Assembly: GCA_037157565.1 (NCBI GenBank)
Contig: JAZHRO010000019.1
Coordinates: 62,618,501 to 62,682,500 of the forward strand
Origin: Thalassia testudinum
Taxonomy: Eukaryota > Streptophyta > Magnoliopsida > Alismatales > Hydrocharitaceae
Length of the DNA: 64,000 bases
Direction: 5' to 3'
The translations under genes were made by a program, and so were the position numbers. Shown one piece after another: positions 36,972 through 48,040 of the stretch (positions within the stretch are counted from its first letter, which is position 1; each line of letters begins with the position of its first letter). The notes under the pieces are model-generated. The model was given only the letters and a program-made list of their open reading frames with translations, searched no databases and was not told the DNA's origin.

Positions 36972-38001
36972 TGCAGTCTGGGTAATAGTGGATAGATTGA
37001 CGAAGACGGCACGATTCTTGCCGATCTGAGTCACTTTGGGACCAGCACAGTTGGCAGAGAGGTATATTCGTGATGTGGTGCGACTACACGGAGTTCCGTG
37101 GGAGATCGTATCCGACCGGGATACCCGCTTTACGTCCCAGTTTTGGGCTGAGTTTCAGCAGGCTTTGGGGACGAGGTTGAGGTTTAGCACGGCTTACCAC
37201 CCCCAGGCGGACGGACAGTCGGAACGCACGATACAGACACTTGAGGACCTTTTGCGTGCCTGTGTACTAGACTGGAGGGGCTCTTGGGAGGAGCACCTGC
37301 CCCTGGCGGAGTTTGCATACAACAACAGTTATCACTCGAGCATCGGCATGGCTCCCTACGAGGCTCTGTACGGACGGAAATGCACGGCACCCTTGAGTTG
37401 GGTTGAGGTGGGGACCAAGTGGGAGGTTGGCCCCAGGTTGATCCGGCAGAGTCAGGAGGTAGTCGAGCAGATCCACAGATGACTCCACACTGTCAGGAGC
37501 AGACAGAAGAGCTACGCAGATCGCAGACGCAGAGAGGTGCAGTTCGAGGTTGGGGACCACGTCTTCCTTCGTGTTTCGCCCATGAAGGGCTTACAGCGGT
37601 TTGGGGTGAGAGAGAAGCTCGTGCCGAGGTTCGTGGGGCCCTTTGAGGTCCTGGAGCGGGTTGGAACCGTTGCTTACAGACTTGCCCTTCCCCCGCAGCT
37701 TTCTGGTGTGCACGACGTGTTCCACGTGTCCAACCTCAGGAAGTACGTAGCCGATCCCAGCCACGTACTGAGTCACGAGAGCGTCGAGGTGAGCGACGAC
37801 CTGACCTACCCCGAGCGGCCAGTGCAGATCCTAGACCGAGCCGTCCGCAGGTTGACACGAAAGCAAGTACCCCTAGTAAAGGTTTTGTTTAGGAGCCAGC
37901 GGTACGAGGAGGCTACCTGGGAGCCTGAGGCGGCAATGCGGGAGCGGTACCCGGAGCTTTTCGCGGGTACGTCTTTTCGGACCGGCTTCGGTCCTCTTTG
38001 A
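36972..38001 (+). pseudogene. pol: Integrase C-terminal two thirds with chromodomain-like tail, Tekay-type
   Basis: A second frame, shifted relative to gag, begins directly at the deletion junction with integrase core sequence (VIVDRLTKTARFLPI). The HHCC zinc finger and first catalytic Asp are missing. The second Asp ([11 protein letters not shown], about 37107) and the Glu ([12 protein letters not shown], about 37210) remain. In-frame TGA codons at about 37027 and 37480 fall where CGA (Arg) is expected, as CpG decay would give. After 37480 come the GPF/Y-type region (LVPRFVGPFEVLERVG), LSGVHDVFHVSNLRKY, and a C-terminal segment VPLVKVLFRSQRYEEATWEP typical of plant chromovirus tails. The last codon is at 37999-38001. 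Confidence 0.93.
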
Positions 38002-38051
38002 GTTTGTTATGGTTATTTGGACATCTTTTTTCCCGCACCCTAGTTGGCGCA

Positions 38052-38088
38052 AGTTTTGGGGACGAAACTTCCTTTGAGTTTGTTATAT
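38052..38088 (+). other. 3' end of the Tekay interior with degenerate PPT
   Basis: The motif TTTTGGGGACGAAACTT resembles the purine-rich motif common before the 3' LTR of Tekay/Del elements. Here it is 18-20 bp from the LTR, and the intervening bases are not purine rich. Confidence 0.5.
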
Positions 38089-40774
38089 TGTAACGAACGC
38101 GTGCCCCAGACGCCTTTTAAGACGTCTGGGAGGTGGCCCAGACGTCAGACCAGACGTCTGGGATCACATCCAGACGTCTGACCAGATGTCCGGGATCGTT
38201 TACAGACGTCTGGAGAGCAGTTATGTTCTCACGGGAGATTCGTCTGCGCGCCTGTGCGCGCAGACCTGCGATTCCTCTCTCTCTCTCTCTGCGGCTGCAG
38301 GCGCGCTGCGACCACCTTCTCTCTCCTCCTCGCACGGCCTTAAAAGGGCCACGCCTCCCCTCCTGTCTCCACCGTCTCCTCCTTCTTCTCCTTCCTGAGT
38401 GCGAGAGCGAGCGAGCGCGAGGGCGGCAGCGGCAGCCGCAGTGAGCGCGGAGGAGGTGCGGCGTGCGAGGGCGGGGCTCTGCCGTGAGGGCGAGCTTGCC
38501 GGAGCGGCTTGGCCGGTCGGCGGAGGGCGCAGGGGGCGCGGAGCTACGCGGAGTGGGACCTGCTGCGGGCTGAGCAGCAGACGCGCGAGGTGCGACGCGG
38601 GCGGCGTCGCGAGCGGAGGCCTAGCAGGGTTCTGATTCTGGAAAAATTTCCAGAATCAGACGTCTGGGTTGATAGCCAGACGGCAAGGTCGACGTCTGTA
38701 AGATCATACAGACGTCTGAAAGGTAAGTTTCCGCTTTCTTCTTCCTTCTTCTCGACTGACCGTACTGAGGGAGGGGGGGTTGGCTGTGCGCAGGTTCGCT
38801 GATTCACCATCCTTTGCGAATCAGACGTCTGGAAGTTGTACCAGACGGCGGGAGTGATCTACAGACGTCCGTGTGGACCATCGGACGTCTGGGGTATAGG
38901 ACAGACGTCCCCGCAGACTTCTGGACGTCTGGGGAACCAAGCTGAACAGGTAATTCTCTGATCCACCGTTTAAGACGTTTGAAAGGAGTTCCAGACGTCT
39001 GATTTTGCACAGTATCGTCTTTTTCGACCCGTTTAGGGCCCGTTTGGGCTCCGTTTTCCGTGATTCGAGTTGCGTTCTTTTCAGAATTAATTCCTCTACT
39101 CGTCTACAGTAGCTATACTCTGTTATGAGACACTCCTTGTGTTTGATCCTTGTGATAAGACCTCATTCGGTTGCAGTCTTGAGAGTCGCGGAGGCACGCG
39201 GGATTCCCGATCACGCCCCCACTACTCCCGTTGTACCTGGTAGAGTGGCTTTAAGTATTAATAAAATCTGTTAAAGTATGGAACCATAACTAGAACCTAG
39301 GGCATTGCATGAATCCTAGGAATGAGAAATATATGGAATGATAGCTCCTAGGTGTTGCATGAATCCTAGGGCCGGAAAACTAGATTGTATGATAGATCCT
39401 AGGATATGGCATGAATCCTAGGGTGGAAAAACTAGTGGAATGTATATTACTGCAGTCTTGGGAAAATGGAAAGGAATATATAAAACTGCTTGTAAATTTA
39501 ATTAACAGCTGCCTGTTATGAATAAAGAAACATGTTTGAGATCATGGATTTTGAGAACGTGAATCTGGAAAGTGAAACATATGATGTTCTGAGATAAAGA
39601 GCTGGAACCCTACGGGGAATTAGGAGTGGAACTCCTGGAAAGAAAAAGGAATGGAACTGAGATGTAGTTTGTACTGTCTCTTGGGTACGCAGTACCAAGG
39701 GAAGTACCTGTACCTGTTTAGTGCAGAGTGGGGCCAGCCGCCCCAGGGACCCGGGGTTAGGATTGGCCGCTCTGTACCGACTTGTTGGCCCTCGTGTACG
39801 TAGTACCGAGGAGAGCTAGTAGTGTTAGGAGAGTACTAGCTACCCCACGGGCCCCGGGGTTCTTCTAGCCTCCTTCACCGACTTGTTAGGCCCACTAGGG
39901 CAAACCAGGGCAGTCAGGCGAGGGTGCGCGGACTGTGGAGGGGCAAGGCCCCGGTTTGGTTACTGTGGAGGGGTTGGACCCCTGTTACTGAGAGGGCTCT
40001 GCCCTGGTTCCGTGCTGTGCTTTGGGCGCACCCGTTAACGGAAACGACTGACCGCGTGCCAGTGCGGGCTAGCTACTTGTGCATTTATCGCGCGTGCCGT
40101 AGTCACCGTTACGTCTGTCAGTGACCTTGGGGTGGTTGACTGAGGGTAGGATCACCACGGGGGACTCTCCCGGCCAGGAGAGCACCACGTGCTACTTCTA
40201 CTTTTGGAAAAGACTGCAATCAAGATCGTTCCCACGAGGACATTCGAGATCAAGTAAAGGATCTGAGAAATAAATGAAATAGTGAGAAAAATTGAATAAA
40301 GGAAGTAATAGAACATAACAGCTACTGTACACTCTACTGTTGCCTTTAGTTAGTTTGCCACTCTACTCAGCGTTTTGCTGACGTGTTACACTCGTTACCT
40401 TTTTCAGGACCAGGTGTTGAGCAGCCAGGGTCGGCGGCTGCAGAGGACGCTGGGCCGAGTAGGGTCCAGTAGAGTTACCACAGCCTTTTGTACTCCTTTT
40501 GTTTCTGTTCTAGTGAGTAGTTTTTGTTTCCGCTGTACCTTCTTTACCTGCAGTTCTTGTTATATGATAAATGCTGTTTTACTGTTGTGGTGATACCTAC
40601 TGTAGTAGTTTCTTTCCTTACTGCTGTACTTTCTTACTGTTAGTTATATTCATGCTGAATGTGGTTTATTTTACTGTCTTTTGGTTACTTCCTCGTTGGA
40701 CGACTAGGTCTTGGGATTAGTCAAGTCGGTCCGGTTCTCGTGTCTCGTAGGGACTCGGGAATCGGGTCGTTACA
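38089..40774 (+). repeat. 3' LTR of the Tekay-type element
   Basis: A 2686-bp partner of 31796-34467. Indels include one extra CTCT and a 9-bp insertion (near 38374) and one extra G near the end. Two GACGTC copies present in the 5' LTR are mutated here, and one degraded there is intact here. Confidence 0.95.
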
Positions 40775-42287
40775 ACCTTGGATGGACAAATTCAAGAGTA
40801 AAAAGTGACTAATGAACTTCTATGGTTTTTAAAGTCTCAACTCTGATAATCTGATGGGAACACCATCATGAGCCATAACTATCTCAATTTGGTCTTATAA
40901 AGTCAATAAAAGCTCCTACATATTAATCAGAAGGTCTCTTGAGCAGGATGAATTGTTTTAAGAAGAAAAGATGAAAATAGGGTTATTTATGCAATTTTAC
41001 CATCTTATCACAAATACAAAATAACCACGAGGTATGCTAGGGGTTTATTAAAGGTCATTCAGTCATTAATGCCTAATAAGTGGGTCCATGCAGGTAGAAA
41101 CAAGTTTTTATGCATTTCAAGAATTAATGGACATCTGAAACCTTAAAAACAGACCTGCTTAATTAATTGAGGTTTTGATCTAGATAAAATTCACATAAAC
41201 CCTCTAAAATTTATATAAAAATATTCTCTAGGGTTTAGCATTTTTGAATTGACCATCAGAACCTATTTTGACCCAAAACAAAGTTATAGATAGACTGCTG
41301 CACTAATTTGGATTTTTACATAATTACCTAGTCAAACGAGGTCAAAACCAAAATTCAACTTCACCATTGGATTTCTTGTCTTCAAATTAGGTTTCTATCA
41401 AAATTTGAGCCAAATTTGAGATTATTTCAACCTAGGTTGCATTTTTGTCCAAGTCAGAATCTTATTCTCTCAAATAACCCCTCAGCTTTTGAAATTATTG
41501 CAAAAACACCCTTAACTTCTTCATCTTGTTCATAGAAATGCCCCTACCGCCATTACTATGTGAACCCAAGAATAGCCGACCTTCAATCAAGAGATTCTTC
41601 CTGATTTCACGATGAAATCCTTCTAAATTTGGAAGGAAGATTCTTAAGGAGTTGCTCTTCAATCTGAGGCAAGTCTTGCCTTCGAAATCTCGTCCAAGAG
41701 TTCATGCAAACTCTCGGAAATCCTAAACCTTTTCCATGATTTTCGAGCTTTCAAAGCTTGGCTTCCAAGCTTTTAAGGTCACTCTTTGGCCTATAAATGA
41801 CCTCCTTAGCATTCCCTCTTCCTTCAGTAACTTTTTAGGCCCTTGTCCTCTTCTCTGCTCCCTCTTCGGCCTACTCAGAAGTTTGCTCCGACGACCTTCT
41901 TCCTCAGCCTTCTTCACCCACGGCCATGTACAATAGGCGATGGGATTGTCTTCCCCAAGTTCTTTCATGCCTTGCAATACTAGCAGGCGTCTCCGTTCTC
42001 CGTCATCCTTGCCGATCTCCCTTACCAGAGCCTTCTCCTTCTCTAGCGTTGGCCTATCACAGTCGTCATTTCCTCCACCTTCTCTTCGTCCGCTAGGCAC
42101 TCCATTCGACTCCTCATCATCTATTGATTCCCTCCCCACTTCCAAACTTCGGCTTCGACCTCCGACTCGCCTGCTCCGTCGTCATCTCCCCCGTCTCCGG
42201 TATACCTCTGGTGACCTCGACAGCCCGCTACACTCCACCAAATCGATTGCCATCGCTACTAAAAGCTTTGCCTCATCCACGCGAATA

Positions 42288-42313
42288 AAACCCCTCAAGA
42301 AATTGAGGGGTTT
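42288..42313 (+). other. GAAA-tetraloop hairpin in LTR copy 7
   Basis: A perfect 11-bp stem (AAACCCCTCAA with TTGAGGGGTTT) closes the loop GAAA, a GNRA-type tetraloop. It lies about 500 nt downstream of the TATA box at 41792 and 350 nt upstream of the USE. Confidence 0.75.
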
Positions 42314-42661
42314 GTTTGCCCTAATCGAGTACCCAACACCACCATCATCATGGTCATACGTGCACCACCAAGACCAGCATCACATTCGCCGAAGATCGGC
42401 GATCCTCCTAAGCATATCTGATTGGGCCATCAAGTTGTGTTTTCTTATCTTAGGTCCCACACCAGAGCTCCGTCACTGTGCTTCCTTCTCCGGCTCTGTC
42501 CGATGTGCTCAGACCGAGTTCTTCCTCATGACGATCCCAGGTGTTGCGGCCCACTTCCAGGAAGAGACCTAGGCTTCCAATTGAAGCATCAATAGCTACC
42601 TCCGACTCCAATAAGACGATTTCGTCCAGTGCAGCTGCAATGCAAAGCAACCAGTGGGAAT

Positions 42662-42712
42662 AGTCCCACATCGTGAAGCGACACGCCTCTTGCAGCACAT
42701 AAGTTGATTTTC
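42662..42712 (+). promoter_or_regulatory. USE/TATA snRNA-type promoter module, LTR copy 7
   Basis: AGTCCCACATCG (42662-42673) is a perfect plant snRNA USE. It is followed after exactly 24 nt by CATAAGTTGATTTTC (42698). TTTT follows a six-G run at 42900-42903, 202 nt from the box. The USE is the right arm of the inverted repeat GTGGGAATAGTCCCAC. Confidence 0.72.
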
Positions 42713-43381
42713 TGCCTCAGCCCCATTGCCTCAATGAGCACGAGGTGCGGTCCCTCTCCACGTTCTCATGCACACCCTCGCTCGCGGTAACGCCACGCGA
42801 GTCTGGGCTCTGAGTGATTACCCCTATGCCTAGATCTGATTAGCATATTTCTGAGAGAAGAAAGAAAGGGAAAGGAAGAAGAGAGAGAGGGGAGGGGGGT
42901 TTTGCTCCGCTACCTACCTCTTGACACTTAGCAAATTCTGAGGGGGTTTTCGCCTTTGCTGGTGTTGGTGTTAAGCTTTGCTGTGCCTCTCCTTGAGGCT
43001 TGAGAAAGAGAGGCCTTTGCCTCTGTTGCTGGCTCTGAGTGCATTGTCCACTTATCATACGTGGCATTTGGTTGATTGATACTGTAGCATTATTTGAGTA
43101 TAATTGTAGTAGGGTAATTGGTGATTCAAATCACCATTTTACCCTAATCTTTTTGCCACATTGACTCTTAAATCTTTATTTATATCATTTATGCTTAAAA
43201 TTGCTATTACACTGCTATCTTCTTGCTTATAATTATGATCTTGAGATTAATTGCAATGCTTGCTCTTTGTGTTTGACCTCGGATTTCTTTCGAGCTATAA
43301 ATTGTATTTGTTCACGTGCTATTTTTGGCTATATTGCAACGAAGTGATTTTAAAACCTTGATTTAGCATGCAAACATAATC

Positions 43382-46300
43382 CAAATGGAATTTTTCCATC
43401 CATTTGATGTATTAACATATTGGAGGATTAAAGGAATGCCTGGGAAGTGCTAAGAGCAAATCCTCTCACTACAAAAGAAAGCACATTCAATGACAGTCCA
43501 CACATACCGTCATTTTTTACTCATCACTACATGATCTTTTATCCATTGGTGTTGACCACACCTACACCAAGTGTCAAGAGTAAAGCATCGTCTTAAACCC
43601 TTAGCCTAAAAGATGTGGGTCATTCTTTATTGGAACCAAAACAATGGCTTAACTACTCAATTAATATAGCCATCAATTGCACATCGGTGTCCTTAAATCT
43701 CCCAAATCCTTGATAGTCTACACATCGTCGCTCTCACCTCTCCCAATCTCTCGATTATGTTCATTCTCTGTAGATCAAGAGCCTATCTCTTGGAGTTCAT
43801 CACCTTAGGTCAATCACCTCTCTCTTGCACGCACATGATTTGCTTATGATCACTCTCATGATATGCACTCGATCTCACAATCTTCTATCGATTTGCTCAG
43901 GATCGCACTTGATTCACTCACGACCTCCACTTGATCCAATCGAGAAAGGAGAAGAGATCACTCACTAGATCTATCACTCAACTCTAAACACTCAAGATCT
44001 TTCCCTCTCATGCTATTTATGTCAATCTCTCTCGATTGCTAGGAAAAGTTAGGGTTAATTAAGGATAGATTTTGTGGCAAGCTTCGTGGGTCTCCTTCTC
44101 TTGTAGTTATCTGATCTGATCATCTCTTCTTTTTTGTGTATTCACAGCCATGATGATGATTTCACTCGGCTTCAAAAGTGATTATCAAGAGGAATTGGTG
44201 AGTCCTCCACGCCTTCCCTTGTAATGCTCCATCCTTTATCTTTTATTTGTTACACCTGTTCGATGGAATACCCAAGTTAGTGTTAGAGTTTGGCCATCGA
44301 TGTTTTAGGGATATATATTCTTTGAATTTAATTGGTAAACTTGAAAGCTAGATATCTTGCATTCATTTGCAATTTCACTATTCTTCTAATGTTCTAATTA
44401 ATCCATTAATAAAAAAACATGAAAGGCATGTGAATTGTCTACTATATTTAGCCTCTATTGACTTGTCAATATGCAAAATGATGATTGTGATGTTTTCTAA
44501 TAAGATGTTAAGATGACAACCTCAATTTTTGTTCATTAACACTTAGAAGACAACGTGCTTTAACATTTTGGACTAATTGCTTTGATTATGCAATACACAT
44601 TCTATTCAATACTTATAGGCCGATAATCTTCAAGCATAAACACAATGTAGGTCCCAAGCCTGACCAATTGGATGTTTATACTCATCAATCCCAACACACA
44701 TCATGATATTATTAGTTGTTCAGATCCAATAACTGCAAGTGGAGTTGAAAGATCTAGATTTCCTTGAAGGTTAGGTACTTCCTTTGGCCTTTAAGGAGAA
44801 AAAGAATTACTACACAAGATCGCAGGTGGAAATAGAGATAGATGTTGAGGCCTCCTTTGTTCTTTGGCACAATTTTTGAGGACATCAAGCATCTGTACTA
44901 TACTTACCCTTTCACTAAAGATTGTTGGCATGAATCTGGGGCTTCAACTATGGACTTTGGCTTGGAGGAGGCATTTTGGGATAGCCTTCAAAGCAATTCT
45001 CTACAAGGTGACATGGTAACTAGCTAAGGAGGGTCGCTATACAACTTTGGTATATTTGGTTAAAGCATAATTGTGTTGTCCTTAGAGGAGAGAGTTTAGT
45101 TTTTGAAAGTGTGGGACACTAGCTTTGATTGGTTTATTGTTTCAAGAAATCAACTCCACCTTTTAATGAAGCTGGGAGGGGATTAACATTCCTTGTTAAT
45201 TCCTTTTACATTTTTAAAAACAAAAGGACAGATTTCTCTCTTTCAATGGCATTTTGAGGTCTACTCTACAGTAGGGCAGCTCATGTATGGTTTATTTTTA
45301 GAAATCAATCTGTGGGTACTTGACAACTAGCTTGGTGATATAATTCTAGATATAGCTTTCACTTTATCTAACATATATTCTTATTATAATCATTTATTCA
45401 ATATGCAGGTGTTGAAAGTCTGGGAAAGTGTGGAGTCTTGTCATCTTGACGTCCCAACTCTCACCATGGGGTTATAGTCACATGAAGTATGCATTTTCAA
45501 AATCCATAGAAAATTGTACATTTTTTAGCATTTGAAACTTGATGTAGATCTATTTTTTCTTCAATAGGGACAAAGGTAGCTACATTGGCTAACTGGAAGA
45601 GTTGATGATGTGATAAATGCTAGGTAATCTTTTGATCCCATTGGATGCTATTTTTTGTGATTCCTAGGCTCAAAATGTAATAATTGGAATGTCATTTTTG
45701 TCCTTTTTATTTGTATTTTAGATGATATATGCACATTTATTTACAAAGGTAACTTGTATGCTTATATCCAAGTTCCAACCCTCTTTACTAGTCCAACTCT
45801 CAAAAAAGACCACGATATCCTTTTCAAAAAAAAACAAAGAGAACCATGACATGCTTGTCAGAAATATGGCACTCTTGCCAACAAGGATGAAAAGTTTTAG
45901 CAGCTTGTTCAACAACTACTCCTTTTTCCAGCTTTTCCATCCAATATGGTGCCTACTTCTGATAGGGCCAAATTTGACATTGAGAAAATCTTGGTGATTC
46001 TAGAATTGATTCATACATGCCAAAAAGTCTAATACAAGTAAAAATTTTTTGCACAGGTAGCAAATCAAGATACTATGGAATCTGCATGCTAATTTATCAA
46101 CCTATGATGCTTGGATTGTAGTTGCTTCTGAGCTAGCGTTGTTCATTATATGAGGAATAGCAAAAGAAGAGTGAGAATTCTATGGTCTGGTTAAGGAGAG
46201 TAGCAAAAATCTTGTCCCTAACTGAAAAAATCTTGATGATGACTACGCATAAGCCAAATAAGGGAGAATCTAATTAGGAATTTTAGAGGGTAGTTGCCAA

Positions 46301-46624
46301 ATTGTTAGATTGGGGTTTTTTGCTTGGAGTGCCCTTTTTTATTTGGTATGATTTTTCTAAGAAAGTGTGCATTTTGTCATCAATTCATTTGTTTAGGTGG
46401 TTTGGGTGTTAAGTTTGTTATTTTCTTGAACATTTTGGTTGTATCTTCAATGGAATTAAGGAGTCAAAGTTTAAAGGCATTGAGAAGATAGTACTCTTAA
46501 AAGTATAATTACTTGTTGGCCCCAAAGTTGTGCTATTATCAGGAAAAAGGTGTTTCACTATCTATCAAATTCATCTTTCACTGGCCTCTATTATGTCATC
46601 ACATTTGCAGTGTTTAAATTTCAG
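43382..46624. other. AT-rich DNA left of the HSP90 fragment
   Basis: CACTACAAAAGAAAGC at 43467 is followed by AATGACAGTC and ACCGTCATT motifs, typical of CACTA transposon ends, then a CT- and GATC-rich leader (43690-44050). From 44100 to 46624 no exon or family could be recognised; ORFs there (44842, 45722) are short and unsupported. Upstream HSP90 exons were looked for and not found. Confidence 0.5.
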
Positions 46625-48040
46625 TTCCCTCGTTACTTGAGCTTTGTGAATGGTGTTGTTGACTCCAATGACCTTCCTCTGAATGTTTCTCGTGAAATTC
46701 TGCAAGAGAGAAGAATTGTAAGTTGACTTTATCTGACATCTTTATTCAGTGATCCCAATTTGAGTTCAAATACTTTTTTTGAAAGGAGGAGTTCAAATAC
46801 TTGTATATGAAAGTACATTCTTCTTTTAGCCTCAACCTCTGACTTCTAATAGATGAGAATCATGAGGAAGCATCTCATTAGGAAAACATTCAACATGATT
46901 CAGGACATCACTGAAGGTGAAAACAAAGAGGTATATTTTGGGATTTAATGGAACTTAATTCACTTGCAATGGAATGAAATATTGTTGAATGACACTATTT
47001 ATTCTTGAAGGATTACGAATTTTGGCAAGCTGATAAAGTTGGGATGCATAGAAGATTCTAGAAATCATAAATGCCTAACTCCTCTCCTGTGGTTTTATTC
47101 TTCGAAAAATGAGGAAGAGTTGATAGGCTTGGATCAGTATGTTGAAAACATGCCTGAAAACTAGATGGCCATCTATTATCTGGCAATCGATAGGCTGAAA
47201 AGTCCCCAAACTATTCCATTCTTGGAAGAACTAGTTCAAAAGTATATTGAGGTATGTACCATGCATACTATTAGCAAAGAGGGAATACTTTTTGCATTTT
47301 TTTTCCTTCATACTTGAACTTTGATTAACTTTCCTTGTAGGTTTTATACTTGGTAGAACTGATTGATGAAGTTGCAATCCAGAATCTTCAAACTTACAAA
47401 GAAAAGAGATTTGTCGATATTAGCAAGGAAGATCTTAAGCTAGGTCAATTTCAAGGACTTCGAAAATATCAATCAACTTTGTAGAAGGCAGGCCAAGTGA
47501 AATTTACATCTATTGTCTAGCTAAAAACATACCCACCTTTGAATCTTTTCCATGTAATTAACATTTCAACTATTTTACAGAATTTTAAAGTAGTTTTTGG
47601 AGTCTCAATTGAAACTTTGGGATGAGATTGAAATTTCAACCATAATCAGACAAGGAAGCCAGCTCAAGAAGTGTACATTGCTTGCTATTGGTTTTATTTC
47701 CTTGGCTGATTATGCAGGTGATTTGGATGAGGTAAAAGAGAGAGAAGAAAACAAGAGTATAATCTCCTTTGTGACTGGAGAAAGCAATAGCTAGGTGACA
47801 AGGTAGCAAAGGTGCAAATATCAAAGAGGCTTAGTTCATCTCCTTGTGTCCTTATTTCTAGCAAGTTCAGATGGTCTACCAACATGGAAAGGTGATATTT
47901 CAGCAGTTCATATGCAATCCTCGCAAAAAACTAGCTACAACATATTGAGTTAATCTCTTTTGTAGGCTCATGAAAGCACAAACACTTGGAGACACATCAA
48001 GCCTAGAATTCATGAGAGGGAGGAGCATCCTGGAGATTAA

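Larger units (their letters stand above)
31796..40774 (+). mobile_element. Ty3/gypsy chromovirus (Tekay/Del type), internally deleted
   Basis: A structurally clear element of 8979 bp. Its LTRs are 2672 and 2686 bp with TGTAACG...CGTTACA ends, the 5-bp duplication ACCTT lies at 31791-31795 and 40775-40779, the tRNA-iMet primer site is at 34471, and gag-pol remnants run from 34647 to 38001. By eye the LTRs differ at about 40 positions (about 1.5%), mostly CpG transitions, so insertion is recent. The interior is only 3.6 kb because the RT core, RNase H and integrase N-terminus are missing. The long LTRs, primer and C-terminal chromodomain-like segment point to Tekay/Del. Confidence 0.95.
40852..43376 (+). 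repeat. Solo LTR (LTR copy 7)
   Basis: A 2525-bp LTR begins TGATGGGAACACCATCA and ends GCATGCAAACA, with perfect duplication TAATC at 40847-40851 and 43377-43381. A TATA box TATAAATG is at 41792, a perfect GAAA-loop hairpin at 42288-42313 and a USE/TATA module at 42662-42712. A 210-codon sense frame (41940-42572) is Ser, Pro and Leu rich, is not conserved in the other copies, and is not called. Confidence 0.93.

Noticed and set aside
41940..42572. 210-codon sense frame in solo LTR copy 7
   Set aside because: Ser, Pro and Leu rich, no motif, and the corresponding region is not open in the same frame in the other LTR copies.
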